This document shows positions 1 through 7,379 of a stretch of DNA of 18,612 nt, piece after piece. Made by a program: the position numbers and the translations under genes. The stretch is from Verrucomicrobiota bacterium (GTDB taxonomy: Bacteria; Verrucomicrobiota; Verrucomicrobiia; Opitutales; Oceanipulchritudinaceae). The notes beneath the pieces were generated by a model. The model made no database searches, had not been told where the DNA came from, and saw nothing but the letters and a program-made list of their open reading frames with translations. Numbering within the stretch: the first letter of the stretch is position 1; each line of letters starts with the position of its first letter. Where the stretch lies: contig JAAAOD010000219.1 in assembly GCA_009908535.1 (NCBI GenBank), forward strand, positions 1 to 18,612, written 5' to 3'.

Positions 1-1
1 G

Positions 2-301
2 GAATGGTCCGCCAGCGGCGCGGTCGAGTGGTCTTTTCTCGAGGACTGGGAAATGCAGTGGATGCACCAGTACCTCGACGACCGCTTTACGCAGGGAATC
101 CGCTTCGACGAGCCCCTCCGCGAAGTGGACGGCAGCTACGTATCGTCCCTGCACCTTCACTACGAACCGGCCTTTCTGCGCGACTACGAAGGCCGGATTT
201 CCCTGCACATGGAAAACCTCTTCAATTCCGGCTACGCCTACCGCCCGGGGTATCCCATGCCCGGGCGCAACTTTCGCCTCGCCCTCCAGTTCAGTCTGTA
301 G
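2..301 (+). CDS. TonB-dependent receptor, C-terminal end (partial)
   Basis: The reading frame is open from the left edge of the window, and 99 residues plus a TAG stop are visible. The fragment has alternating aromatic and polar residues typical of outer-membrane beta strands. Its end has the usual TonB-receptor layout: a strand containing 'ENLFNSGY', then 'GYPMPGRNFRLALQFSL' as the last strand. Such receptors import siderophores, vitamin B12 or glycans across the outer membrane using TonB energy. The substrate cannot be judged because the plug domain and most of the barrel lie outside the window. The stop codon sits inside the first copy of an intergenic repeat that starts at 298. The next gene is convergent. 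Confidence 0.8.
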   Translation, partial: EWSASGAVEWSFLEDWEMQWMHQYLDDRFTQGIRFDEPLREVDGSYVSSLHLHYEPAFLRDYEGRISLHMENLFNSGYAYRPGYPMPGRNFRLALQFSL

Positions 302-402
302 CGACCCCGGGATAGCGGTTCGGTCCGGGGCCTTTACGACGTAGCGAACCCGCGATAGCGGTTCGGTCCAGAGGATCCGAACGGCTCTCGCCCGTTCGCT
401 AC
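298..402. repeat. Intergenic repeat cluster with a long imperfect hairpin
   Basis: Two direct copies of a 29-nt unit lie at 298-326 and 341-369 and match at 27 of 29 positions. Both contain GATAGCGGTTCGGTCC. A third, inverted and more diverged copy lies at 373-402. Copies two and three fold back on each other: 341-366 against 377-402 gives 22 of 26 pairs, including the perfect outer stem GTAGCGAAC / GTTCGCTAC. One bulged T then allows three more pairs. Copy one could compete for the same partner. The cluster fills most of the gap between two convergent genes, so it may work as a bidirectional terminator or be a REP-like dispersed element. There is no T-tract. Confidence 0.8.
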
Positions 403-418
403 GGAGGATCGGCTACCG

Positions 419-1555
419 CTACATCATCCCGAAGGGCCGGCCCGTGGGCATGCGGGCGGGGCGTTCCGGCTGGCTCGCGATGTCAACGGCTCTGCCACTT
501 GTGGAGGAAGTCAGGTAGGCACACATGACCTCCAGCACATGCAGGGCGATGTCGCCGTTGGCACGCGGCGTCCGGCCTTCGAGAATGGCCGCGGCCAGGT
601 CGGCGACGCCAAGGAAGCGGGAATTATCAATGTAGGGTGTCTGCAGGGGCAAATCCTTCCATTGGCGGTCATTGCGGTCTTCCGGACGGTAGAGACCAAC
701 AGGACCTCGGAACGTATTGGGATCCGGCACGCCGAGGCTTCCTTCGCGCCCGTAGATTTCGATCGGCGCATGCCGGTGTCCCCAGACATCAAAACTGAAA
801 TTCGCGGTGACGAGAGCCCCGGCGGCGAACGCGAGGCTGCCGCAATAACTGGTTTCCACATCGACGGGCAACTTCTTTCCGAAAAGGTTGGCCGACGTGG
901 CTATCCGGACCTTGTCCATGCGATGGGCGACCGCCTGTACGCGGCGGACCGGCCCGAGCAGGTGGACGAGCGTTGTCAGGTAATAAGGTCCCATGTCGAA
1001 GAGCGGTCCCCCGCCCGGTTGGTAGTAAAATCCGGGATTGGGGTGCCATCCCTCCGGTCCGTGGCTGAGCATGAAGGCGCTTCCTCCGACCGGCTCCCCG
1101 ATCCAGCCCTCGTCGATGGCCCGCCGCGCCGTGGTGATGCCGGCGCCGAGAACCGTGTCGGGGGCACAGCAGACATGGAGGTTCTTTTCCTTCGCAAGGG
1201 CGACCGTCGCCTCGCCGTCCTCAAGGTTGATCGCGAGGGGTTTTTCACAGTAGGCATGCTTGCCGGCTTCGAGGATGCGCCGGTTGATCTCGAAATGAAA
1301 TTCCGGCGGGGTGAGGTTCAGGACAATGTCGACCTCGGAGGCAAGCAGGTCCTCGACGGACATCGCCTGCAAACCGGCCTCTTCCGCCACACTGCGAGCC
1401 CGTTCCAGGTCCACATCGGCACAGGCCGTCAGCCGCACGTGTTGAAAATAGGGCGCGTTCTTCAGGTAGATTCCGCTGATCTTTCCACAGCCGATGATTC
1501 CAATCTTCACAGGATCTGACATACCGGGAGAGCTTGGAGACCTGTGCGGTTTCAT
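419..1555 (-). CDS. Gfo/Idh/MocA family NAD(P)-dependent oxidoreductase
   Basis: This 378-residue protein has an N-terminal Rossmann fold with the dinucleotide motif GIIGCGKISG (about residues 19-28). The family's CEKPLAIN motif lies at about 103-110, where the Lys of EKP is the usual catalytic or substrate-binding residue. The C-terminal alpha/beta domain carries 'GGGPLFDMGPYYLTTLVHLLGP', the region that normally supplies the catalytic His/Tyr. Members oxidise or reduce sugars, inositols or related alcohols; the substrate cannot be named from sequence. The start at 1555 is favoured because GAGGGG lies 5 nt upstream; an internal ATG at 1522 has no such site. It follows trpB2 by 24 nt and is probably cotranscribed with it, although the two have no obvious shared pathway. 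Confidence 0.9.
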   Translation of the reverse strand: MKPHRSPSSPGMSDPVKIGIIGCGKISGIYLKNAPYFQHVRLTACADVDLERARSVAEEAGLQAMSVEDLLASEVDIVLNLTPPEFHFEINRRILEAGKHAYCEKPLAINLEDGEATVALAKEKNLHVCCAPDTVLGAGITTARRAIDEGWIGEPVGGSAFMLSHGPEGWHPNPGFYYQPGGGPLFDMGPYYLTTLVHLLGPVRRVQAVAHRMDKVRIATSANLFGKKLPVDVETSYCGSLAFAAGALVTANFSFDVWGHRHAPIEIYGREGSLGVPDPNTFRGPVGLYRPEDRNDRQWKDLPLQTPYIDNSRFLGVADLAAAILEGRTPRANGDIALHVLEVMCAYLTSSTSGRAVDIASQPERPARMPTGRPFGMM

Positions 1556-1579
1556 GGCAACCCCTCGGAAAAATAAAAT

Positions 1580-2941
1580 TCATCCGTTCACGCCCGGTAA
1601 GCCCGCGAGGGCCATGGCGATTTCTTCCTCGGGATAATCGTAATCCCGCAGTTTGCCGTCATGGTAATCCATGTAGGCCTGCATGTCGAAATGACCGTGA
1701 CCGCAGAGGTTGAACAGGATGGTCTCGGCCTTGCCCTCCTCGCGGCAGCGCTCCGCTTCGCGGATGGCCCCGACGACGGCATGATTGGCCTCCGGCGCGG
1801 GCAGGATGCCCTCGGACTGCGCGAATTGCAGGCCGGCGGCGAAAGTCTCCAGCTGATTGTAGGAGGTCGGTTCGGCAAGCCCCAGCTTGACGGCGTGGCT
1901 GACCAGCGGCGCCATGCCGTGGTAGCGCAGCCCGCCGCTGTGGAATCCGGGCGGCACGAAGGTACTGCCGAGCGTGTGCATCTTCACCAGCGGGGTCAGG
2001 TGGGCGGTGTCGCCGTAATCGTAGGCATGGCGGCCCTTTGTGAGCGTCGGGCAGGCGGAGGGTTCCACCGCGACAATGCGCGGCATCTTTCCGCCCCGCA
2101 GTCCGCGGCCCATGTAGGGAAAGGCGATCCCGGCAAAATTGGAACCGCCGCCGGTGCAGCCGACGATGACGTCGGGATCCTCCCCCGCCATTTCCATCTG
2201 TTGCATCGATTCCTGGCCAATCACCGTCTGGTGCAGCAGGACGTGGTTGAGCACGCTCCCGAGGCAGTAACAGGTGTCGTCATTCTGCGCGGCCACTTCC
2301 ACCGCTTCCGAGATGGCCATTCCGAGCGACCCGCTGCAGTCCGGATCCTTCTCCAGAATAGCGCGCCCGGCCGCCGTGGTTGTACTGGGACTGGCGATAC
2401 ACTTCGCTTCAAAGCTCTCCATGAAGGCCCGTCGGTAGGGCTTCTGGTTGAAGCTGACCTTGACCATGTAGACGAGGCACTCGATGCCGAAGAAGCTGCA
2501 GGCAAGGGCCAAGGACGACCCCCACTGCCCCGCGCCGGTTTCCGTCGTGATTTTCCGGATACCAGCCTCCCGGTTGTAGTAGGCCTGCGGAACGGCCGTG
2601 TTCGGCTTGTGCGAGCCGCTGGGGCTGACCCCTTCGTACTTATAGTAAATCTTTGCCGGTGTATCGAGGGCCTTCTCCAGGCGTCGCGCCCGGTACAGAG
2701 GCGTGCAGCGCCATTGCAGCAGCAGTTCCCGCACTTCCTCCGGAATCGGAATCCAGCGCTCTGTACTCATTTCCTGCTCGATCAGCGCGGGCGGAAAGAG
2801 CGGCCCGAGGTCCTCCGGCGTAACCGGCTCTCCGGTTCCCGGATGCAGGACCGGCGGCAGCGCCTCGGGCAGGTCCGCGGCAAGGTTGTACCAAGCCTCG
2901 GGAAGAGAAGCATCGTCTAAAAAGTACTTTTTCGTCTCCAT
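1580..2941 (-). CDS. trpB2: TrpB2-type tryptophan synthase beta subunit
   Basis: This 453-residue PLP enzyme belongs to the TrpB2 (TrpB-like) branch, which condenses indole with serine to form tryptophan. GSHKPNTA (about 109-116) holds the PLP-binding lysine K112. TETGAGQWG (133-141) holds the expected catalytic Glu134. GCTGGGSNFAG (261-271) is the glycine-rich phosphate cradle, and a CGHGHFDM motif lies near the C terminus. The N-terminal extension of about 80 residues before the catalytic core is usual for TrpB2 and absent from TrpB1. The start at 2941 (METKKYF) fits the family length; the frame stays open far upstream but that part is not TrpB-like. No clear Shine-Dalgarno site precedes it. 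No trpA or other trp gene is in the window, consistent with a stand-alone indole-salvaging role. Confidence 0.92.
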   Translation of the reverse strand: METKKYFLDDASLPEAWYNLAADLPEALPPVLHPGTGEPVTPEDLGPLFPPALIEQEMSTERWIPIPEEVRELLLQWRCTPLYRARRLEKALDTPAKIYYKYEGVSPSGSHKPNTAVPQAYYNREAGIRKITTETGAGQWGSSLALACSFFGIECLVYMVKVSFNQKPYRRAFMESFEAKCIASPSTTTAAGRAILEKDPDCSGSLGMAISEAVEVAAQNDDTCYCLGSVLNHVLLHQTVIGQESMQQMEMAGEDPDVIVGCTGGGSNFAGIAFPYMGRGLRGGKMPRIVAVEPSACPTLTKGRHAYDYGDTAHLTPLVKMHTLGSTFVPPGFHSGGLRYHGMAPLVSHAVKLGLAEPTSYNQLETFAAGLQFAQSEGILPAPEANHAVVGAIREAERCREEGKAETILFNLCGHGHFDMQAYMDYHDGKLRDYDYPEEEIAMALAGLPGVNG

Positions 2942-3055
2942 GGGATTCAATCTGGTTAGGAGTCCGCAGGCCAGATAGACCCCCGATTTTCCTCCTGTCA
3001 ATTCCGCGCCTCTTCCCTTGCTCGAAGAAAGTTCGCCTGCCACCCTGCCTCCTTC
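2942..3055. promoter_or_regulatory. Divergent intergenic region trpB2 / mini-RNase III-like gene
   Basis: These 114 nt separate two divergent genes and should hold promoters for both. I found no convincing -35/-10 pair, operator palindrome or Shine-Dalgarno site for either gene. Confidence 0.35.
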
Positions 3056-3373
3056 ATGGACCCCTCTCTTGACCTTTCGCAAAAGGACCTTGCCTGGATC
3101 GGCGATGCCGTTCTCGCCCTCTACGCCCGCGAGTGGCTGCTGCGGGAGCCGGAACATCCGGTCTTCTCCCGCCAGGACCGGTTTCTCTGGTTCACCTCCA
3201 ACGCCTTCCTGCAGGCCCTTGGCGATCCCACCGCCGTGGAGGCTGAGATCGGTCACTGGTACCGCAGCCAGGGCCTCGCCGCCGCCTACCGGCACATCGA
3301 GTCCACCCTCCTCCCCCTCTTCCAGCGGCAACTCCGCAACCGCTCCCGCGGTCAGCGGGGCCGCAAAGGCTGA
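3056..3373 (+). CDS. Mini-ribonuclease III-like protein (RNase III domain)
   Basis: This short protein of 105 residues opens with DLAWIGDAVLALYAREWLL (about 11-29). That is the RNase III signature helix as found in Mini-III (MrnC), a dimeric nuclease lacking a dsRNA-binding domain that matures 23S rRNA in Firmicutes. The Asp of IGDAV is a metal ligand in the family. A second acidic position, which aligns with the Glu of the Mini-III 'FEALIG' helix, may be the Glu of AYRHIEST. Mini-III proteins are usually about 125-145 residues, so this one is short, and the basic tail (RNRSRGQRGRKG) is distinctive. The start ATG lacks a Shine-Dalgarno site but gives the expected N terminus. It lies just upstream of tRNA-Pro. 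Confidence 0.7.
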   Translation: MDPSLDLSQKDLAWIGDAVLALYAREWLLREPEHPVFSRQDRFLWFTSNAFLQALGDPTAVEAEIGHWYRSQGLAAAYRHIESTLLPLFQRQLRNRSRGQRGRKG

Positions 3374-3408
3374 GGAGCCGATCCTTTCGCCCTGTCCGTT
3401 TTTCGGTA

Positions 3409-3436
3409 TTGACCCCGTCCCGCGAACAGCCTCAAT
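3409..3436 (+). promoter_or_regulatory. Putative promoter of tRNA-Pro
   Basis: TTGACC at 3409-3414 is a near-consensus -35. It is followed after 16 nt by CTCAAT at 3431-3436, which matches only three of six -10 positions. The predicted start would fall a few bases before the tRNA. The -35 is good and the -10 is weak. Confidence 0.3.
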
Positions 3437-3452
3437 CAAATCTTTCCAATGG

Positions 3453-3529
3453 CGGGCTGTGGCGCAGTCTGGTAGCGCGCTTGCATGGGGTGCAAGAAGT
3501 CGCTGGTTCGAATCCAGTCAGCCCGACCA
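3453..3529 (+). tRNA. tRNA-Pro (anticodon GGG)
   Basis: A complete 77-nt cloverleaf can be drawn. The acceptor stem CGGGCTG / CAGCCCG closes the molecule, with discriminator A and an encoded CCA end at 3527-3529. The anticodon arm is CTTGC-ATGGGGT-GCAAG, giving anticodon GGG, which reads CCC and CCU proline codons. The T arm contains GGTTCGAATCC and the D arm contains the GGTAGCGC stretch. Encoded CCA and strong stems suggest a functional gene. There is no sign of an integrase or of a duplicated tRNA 3' end nearby that would mark an island. Confidence 0.97.
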
Positions 3530-3557
3530 TTTTATGAAATCTTTCCGTCGGCTGCCC

Positions 3558-4739
3558 TTAACCACGGGCCGCGAGCGCCTCCAGTTCACGATGCAGGTTT
3601 TCCCCGATGACCTTCCAGTCGTAACGGGAGCGCACAAAGTCCCGTCCCCGGTTGGCCATCGCCTGCGCTTCGGCGGGATGACGCAGCACATCGATCACCG
3701 CCTCGGCAAAGGCTTCCGGTTCGTCGGCGATGCGGATCTCCTGCTCATCGTGGACCGGAATTCCCTCGGCACCGAGGCTGGTCGAGACCGTGGGCGCGCT
3801 GGCGGCCAGAGCCTCCACCACCTTGAAGCGGGTTCCACCCCCCATGCGTAGCGGGACGACAAATACGGAATTCTCCCACATGTACGGTTTCACGTCATCG
3901 ACGAATCCCGTCACGACGACCTGATTTGACGCACGCTCCCGCAGGGAGGCAGGTGGACGCCCGCCGACGATATACATCTTGAATTCGGGGATTTCCGCCC
4001 GGATGAAGGGCAGGATGCGATCGAGGAAGAAAAGGACTCCATCCTCGTTGGGATAGCCATGGGTGGCACCGACGAACACGCCCGTGGCCTGTGCACGTGG
4101 GATGTCGGGGCGCGCAAATTCCCTGCAGTCGACCCCGTTCGTGATGACAGCCGTGCGCCTTTCGGGAACACATTCCCGGAGGAGGCTGGCATCCCGCTCG
4201 GAGGTCGCGAGGGTCAGGTCGGCACGGCGTACGAATTCGATTTCTTCCGGACGGAAACGCAGGACCTCGTAGTGCTTGAGCAACCTGCGGAAGGACCAGC
4301 GGTCGCGCCGGGCCATGCGGTCGAGCAGGTCGTACTCAACGTTGTGCTCGTCGAGCACGAGGCGGACGCCATCGGGAAAGCGGAATCCGTTCATCTGCGA
4401 GAATTCCACAATGACCGTATCGATTTTCAGCTTCCCGCTCATTTCATCGAGGGCGGCCTGCATGGCATCGGAATAGTGTGAACGAGTCTGGTAGGAACGC
4501 TTGCGCAGCAGGAAACCCAGCCTGTCCCCGTGTTTGCGGGCCTCGCTGCGCGGGATCCGCCGGATCTCGCCAAGAAAGGGCTCCAGTCCGGAAATATCGC
4601 CGTGGTCGTTCCCCTCGTCATAGGTCAGCAGATGGACTTGATGCCACTTTGCCAGCTGCCGCATGAGGTGGTACATCCGCACCGATCCACCGACCTTCGG
4701 CGGGTAAGGGAGGTAGGGTGTCAGAAAAAGTATGTTCAT
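3558..4739 (-). CDS. Glycosyltransferase family 4 (GT-B fold)
   Basis: The 393-residue protein begins MNILFLTPYLPYPPKVGGSVR, where the Pro-x-x-x-Gly-Gly loop after the first beta strand is the acceptor-side signature of GT4 enzymes. The donor-site half contains 'RMGGGTRFKVVEALAASAP' followed by 'STSLGAEGIPV', the Arg/Lys plus spaced-Glu arrangement that binds the nucleotide-sugar. These enzymes transfer a sugar from a nucleotide donor during LPS, capsule or exopolysaccharide assembly at the cytoplasmic face. Donor and acceptor cannot be told from sequence. GGAG lies 9 nt before the ATG at 4739. It stands alone rather than in a visible polysaccharide cluster, with tRNA-Pro downstream and a divergent thioesterase upstream. 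Confidence 0.9.
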   Translation of the reverse strand: MNILFLTPYLPYPPKVGGSVRMYHLMRQLAKWHQVHLLTYDEGNDHGDISGLEPFLGEIRRIPRSEARKHGDRLGFLLRKRSYQTRSHYSDAMQAALDEMSGKLKIDTVIVEFSQMNGFRFPDGVRLVLDEHNVEYDLLDRMARRDRWSFRRLLKHYEVLRFRPEEIEFVRRADLTLATSERDASLLRECVPERRTAVITNGVDCREFARPDIPRAQATGVFVGATHGYPNEDGVLFFLDRILPFIRAEIPEFKMYIVGGRPPASLRERASNQVVVTGFVDDVKPYMWENSVFVVPLRMGGGTRFKVVEALAASAPTVSTSLGAEGIPVHDEQEIRIADEPEAFAEAVIDVLRHPAEAQAMANRGRDFVRSRYDWKVIGENLHRELEALAARG

Positions 4740-4855
4740 TTCGTTGCTCTCCAGCCACGCCTCCTGCAGGGGGCTTCGTTTCCATCAAGCAAAGGCACGG
4801 GCGGATTTTCAAGGGTGTAGAGAAAAGGCCTGACCTTTTCCGGACAGTGGTTCAT
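4740..4855. promoter_or_regulatory. Divergent intergenic region GT4 / thioesterase
   Basis: These 116 nt separate divergent genes and should carry both promoters. Apart from the GT4 Shine-Dalgarno site I see no clear motif. Confidence 0.35.
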
Positions 4856-5323
4856 ATGGCCCGCATGCGATCCGGATCCATCGTTCAAAGCGACGGAAGC
4901 TGTCGCCTTGTCTTCCCTGTCGAGAAGGCGGACATCGACCTGAACGGGCACGTCAACAACGTGGTCTATGTTGAATGGATGCAGAGGGCCGCCGTCGCCC
5001 ACTCCGACGCCGTCGGCGGGACCCGGGCCATGGAGGCCAATGGCGGCGCCTGGGTGGCCCGGCGACACGAAATTGATTACCGGCGGCCGGCATTCCTGAA
5101 AGACGAAATCATCGCCCTTACCTGGGTGGCTGATATGGGCCGGGCGCGTTCCCTGCGCAAATACGCCTTCTACCGCTCCACCGACAGCGCCCTTCTTGCC
5201 TCTGGACGGACGGACTGGGTCTACCTCGACCGCGCAAGCCAGCGCCCGCGTTCAATTCCCGAAGAAGTGCGCGCCTGCTTCCGGATTCCTGATCGCGAGC
5301 CGGATCCGAACCGCTGTTGTTGA
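4856..5323 (+). CDS. Hotdog-fold acyl-CoA/acyl-ACP thioesterase (4HBT family)
   Basis: The product is about 155 residues. It carries the 4HBT/YbgC-type signature 'ADIDLNGHVNNVVYVEWMQ' (about 25-43), in which an Asp, GHVNN and the following helix form the thioesterase active site. Further on, 'RRHEIDYRRPAFLKDEI' is the usual central-strand motif ('v.Y..pa...d'). Such enzymes hydrolyse acyl-CoA or acyl-ACP thioesters in the cytoplasm; the chain specificity is unknown. The ATG at 4856 gives the normal family length; a second ATG at 4865 is possible, and neither has a strong ribosome site. The open frame extends upstream into the divergent GT4 gene but has no family similarity there. It is convergent with the lpxR-like gene, with 8 nt between the stops. 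Confidence 0.85.
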   Translation: MARMRSGSIVQSDGSCRLVFPVEKADIDLNGHVNNVVYVEWMQRAAVAHSDAVGGTRAMEANGGAWVARRHEIDYRRPAFLKDEIIALTWVADMGRARSLRKYAFYRSTDSALLASGRTDWVYLDRASQRPRSIPEEVRACFRIPDREPDPNRCC

Positions 5324-5331
5324 TGCGCAGC

Positions 5332-6419
5332 CTAAAAGGCCACTCCGAGCATGACGGAGCCGTATTCATGGTCCCGGCCCTGTCCCTCGAACTCTTCCGT
5401 GCGCAGGGTCCTGGCCACCGCGAGCTGCCAGCGGCTGTAGCGGATGCCGATGCCGAGAATCCCCTCCGCAACAAAGGGCTTGCTCTCGACAGTGTAGGCA
5501 TAATCCCGGAAGACCGGACCATCCATGGTGATGTCGTGCGCCACCGCCATTCCCCGCGTCCCCGCGAAAAGGCACCATGACCAATGGTCCGCGGCGAGGC
5601 GTAGGTCCCCAGTTGCACCCGCGGCGTCAGGTAGGCAAGCGGGAGGTTGTAGCCGAGGCGAAGGAGAAGGCCCGCATGCGCCTCGGTGCGCAAATTGCCA
5701 AGGGCGACGCCCCACTCCGCGTAGCCGTCGGTTTCAAGGAGGGTGTTTTCGGTCATCTGTTCGAGCCACCGGATTCGCAGCCTGCGGTCGAGTTGCAGAT
5801 TGACCGTATACTCCTCGGGGACCTGGCTGTCCCATCCGGAAAAGACGGGGCTTTGGCTGATATACTCGTGCACGAACTCCTGCGCCTGCCGAGCAAGGCT
5901 GTTCGGGCCGGTCAGGCCGAGAATAAAGGTAAGCGAGCTCATGCTGTCGCGGTTGTGTACATGCAGCGACCACTCCAGCCCCAGCCAGCCGGCAAAAGGA
6001 CGCTCGCCCGGAGGCGGCACGACGGCATCATAGTCGCTCGGGGTGTACATGAGCTGGGTCAGCCCCGTGCCCCAGTCGAGGCGGAGCTCCCCTCGATCCT
6101 CCCCGACTACGCCGGAGGAGGCACCGATGCGGGTAAGCGAGTTGTGAAAGCGAACGAGAAGGTTCTGCACTGGATTCAGTTCCTGCGCCTTCACCGGAGA
6201 CAACAGTGCGATGCGGACACCATTAGTGTAATCGCGGTCCGATCCGGAAAAGAGATCGTTATCCAGCTGAACGGTCAGGTGCGAGGGCCGGTCCATGGAG
6301 GGGGACAACTCCGGATCCTCCGCCCCAAGAGGATGACTCAATAAATGGACGGCAAGCAGCACACCGGCACACCGGGGAATCCTCAAAGGGGCAAATCGTT
6401 TATCCAAAGCGGAGGGCAT
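5332..6419 (-). pseudogene. lpxR: LpxR-family lipid A 3'-O-deacylase, frameshifted
   Basis: LpxR is an outer-membrane beta barrel that removes the 3'-acyloxyacyl chain of lipid A. The first frame starts at 6419 with AAGGA 9 nt upstream. It has a signal peptide (about residues 1-33), then 'LDNDLFSGSDRDYTNGVRIA' (52-71), which matches the family's N-D and T-N-G active-site region. Similarity runs to about 5600 ('LGTYASPRTIGH'). The rest of the family, 'WSWCLFAGTRGMAVAHDI' to the final 'GSVMLGVAF', is in another frame ending at 5332. Joining the two needs a change equal to one missing base between about 5575 and 5605 and gives about 362 residues, near full length. Unshifted translation would run on to 5118, antisense to the thioesterase. 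It could be a true pseudogene, a sequencing error or phase variation. The start lies 4 nt after the sulfotransferase stop. Confidence 0.82.
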
Positions 6420-6423
6420 ACCA

Positions 6424-7365
6424 TCAATTCCTTGACCGTTCCCAATCTTCATCCCGTTGGTAATATGGGAAGGAGAAACGCTCCAGTTGGCGACGAATCG
6501 TTTTCTCCATTTTCGCACTACATTTTTTATGCCACTTGTGGACAACCTCCCGGGAATCGCGGCGAAGGCCGAAAAAGCCCGTGGAGCCATCGGAGCGACT
6601 GCTCGCGCCCAGGGCGGCCCGGGCGTTTTCGCCAAAGGTTAAACCGAGCCGTTGGAAGGCGTCCCGGAAAGTGGCTTCCGGTTCCATGCAGAAATCTTCA
6701 TGGTGAAAGCGAAGCCATTCCGGATTCTTCTCCATCTGTCGTAGAGTCACGAGATAACGGATACAATATCCCGCTGCGAAAAGCTCCACCGGGTCCGAGC
6801 TCTCGAAGTCGCGCAAACCCTCCATAATTTCTGGGATTTCTTTGATTTTCGGCTGCGCCTCAAGTTGCTGGAACCACTTCCGTCCGTTTGCCTCGCCCAT
6901 GCGGAGATTGGAAAGAATCAACGGGGCCGGATGGCGGAAGAGGATAGCGACCCGACCGCCGTACCGGTGCTGAAACCACTCGCCGAGAAGCATCCCTCCG
7001 GTCTCCTTGATGATAACCGTCGGTCGCGAAAGCGCCTGCCAGCGAAGTTCCTTCAGGGAAAGAAGCCGCGGGCCGTATCCGCGGGCGGCGGCATCGTAAA
7101 TATGCTCGAGGCGGGTCTCGGGCTCACCGGCCTTCAGGTGGCAGTTGTAGAGGTCCCAGTCCCCCATGCGGCTGGTTTTCCTGTTCATGGGTTCATGAAG
7201 GTAAATTGACCGCTCCGCTTCGCCGAGAATGGAACCGATCCATGTACTTCCGGAGCGGTCATGTCCGAGAAGAAAAACCTTGGGGTGCCCCCGGATGGGC
7301 CGGCGCCGCAGGAATCCCCGCGCCATGCGGTTGGCGATCGCTTTCACTTGGTTTTTCACAGACAT
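6424..7365 (-). CDS. Sulfotransferase (PAPS-dependent)
   Basis: This protein of about 313 residues transfers sulfate from PAPS to a carbohydrate or other hydroxyl acceptor. The 5'-phosphosulfate loop is GHDRSGSTW (about 34-42), right after the first strand VFLL. The 3'-phosphate-binding region is 'ILFRHPAPLILSNL' (about 141-154), where the Arg and Ser are the usual ligands. The start at 7365 is chosen because GGGAG lies 8 nt upstream; the open frame reaches 7398 but would overlap nadB. It begins 14 nt after the nadB stop, and the lpxR-like start follows its TGA by 4 nt, so the genes look cotranscribed and translationally coupled. Its acceptor is unknown; the lipid A enzyme behind it hints at an envelope substrate. 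Confidence 0.87.
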   Translation of the reverse strand: MSVKNQVKAIANRMARGFLRRRPIRGHPKVFLLGHDRSGSTWIGSILGEAERSIYLHEPMNRKTSRMGDWDLYNCHLKAGEPETRLEHIYDAAARGYGPRLLSLKELRWQALSRPTVIIKETGGMLLGEWFQHRYGGRVAILFRHPAPLILSNLRMGEANGRKWFQQLEAQPKIKEIPEIMEGLRDFESSDPVELFAAGYCIRYLVTLRQMEKNPEWLRFHHEDFCMEPEATFRDAFQRLGLTFGENARAALGASSRSDGSTGFFGLRRDSREVVHKWHKKCSAKMEKTIRRQLERFSFPYYQRDEDWERSRN

Positions 7366-7379
7366 GGCAGTCGCTCCCT

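Noticed and set aside
298..402. CRISPR array
   Set aside because: There are only two direct copies and one inverted copy, with a gap of 14 nt and no spacer pattern; it looks like a REP-type palindrome instead.
1661..2920. 419-codon plus-strand open frame opposite trpB2
   Set aside because: It is a His/Arg-rich antisense shadow of a well-conserved PLP enzyme.
2942..3439. N-terminal extension of trpB2 (open frame continues to 3439)
   Set aside because: The extra residues are low-complexity, overlap the mini-RNase III-like gene in antisense, and are not part of TrpB2; METKKYF at 2941 gives the usual length.
3453..3529. tRNA-Pro as the attachment site of a genomic island
   Set aside because: No integrase gene and no obvious repeat of the tRNA 3' end was seen in the window; the flanking genes look chromosomal.
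3018..3851. 277-codon plus-strand frame running across tRNA-Pro
   Set aside because: It covers the mini-RNase III-like gene in another frame, the tRNA, and the antisense of the GT4 gene, so it cannot be a real protein.
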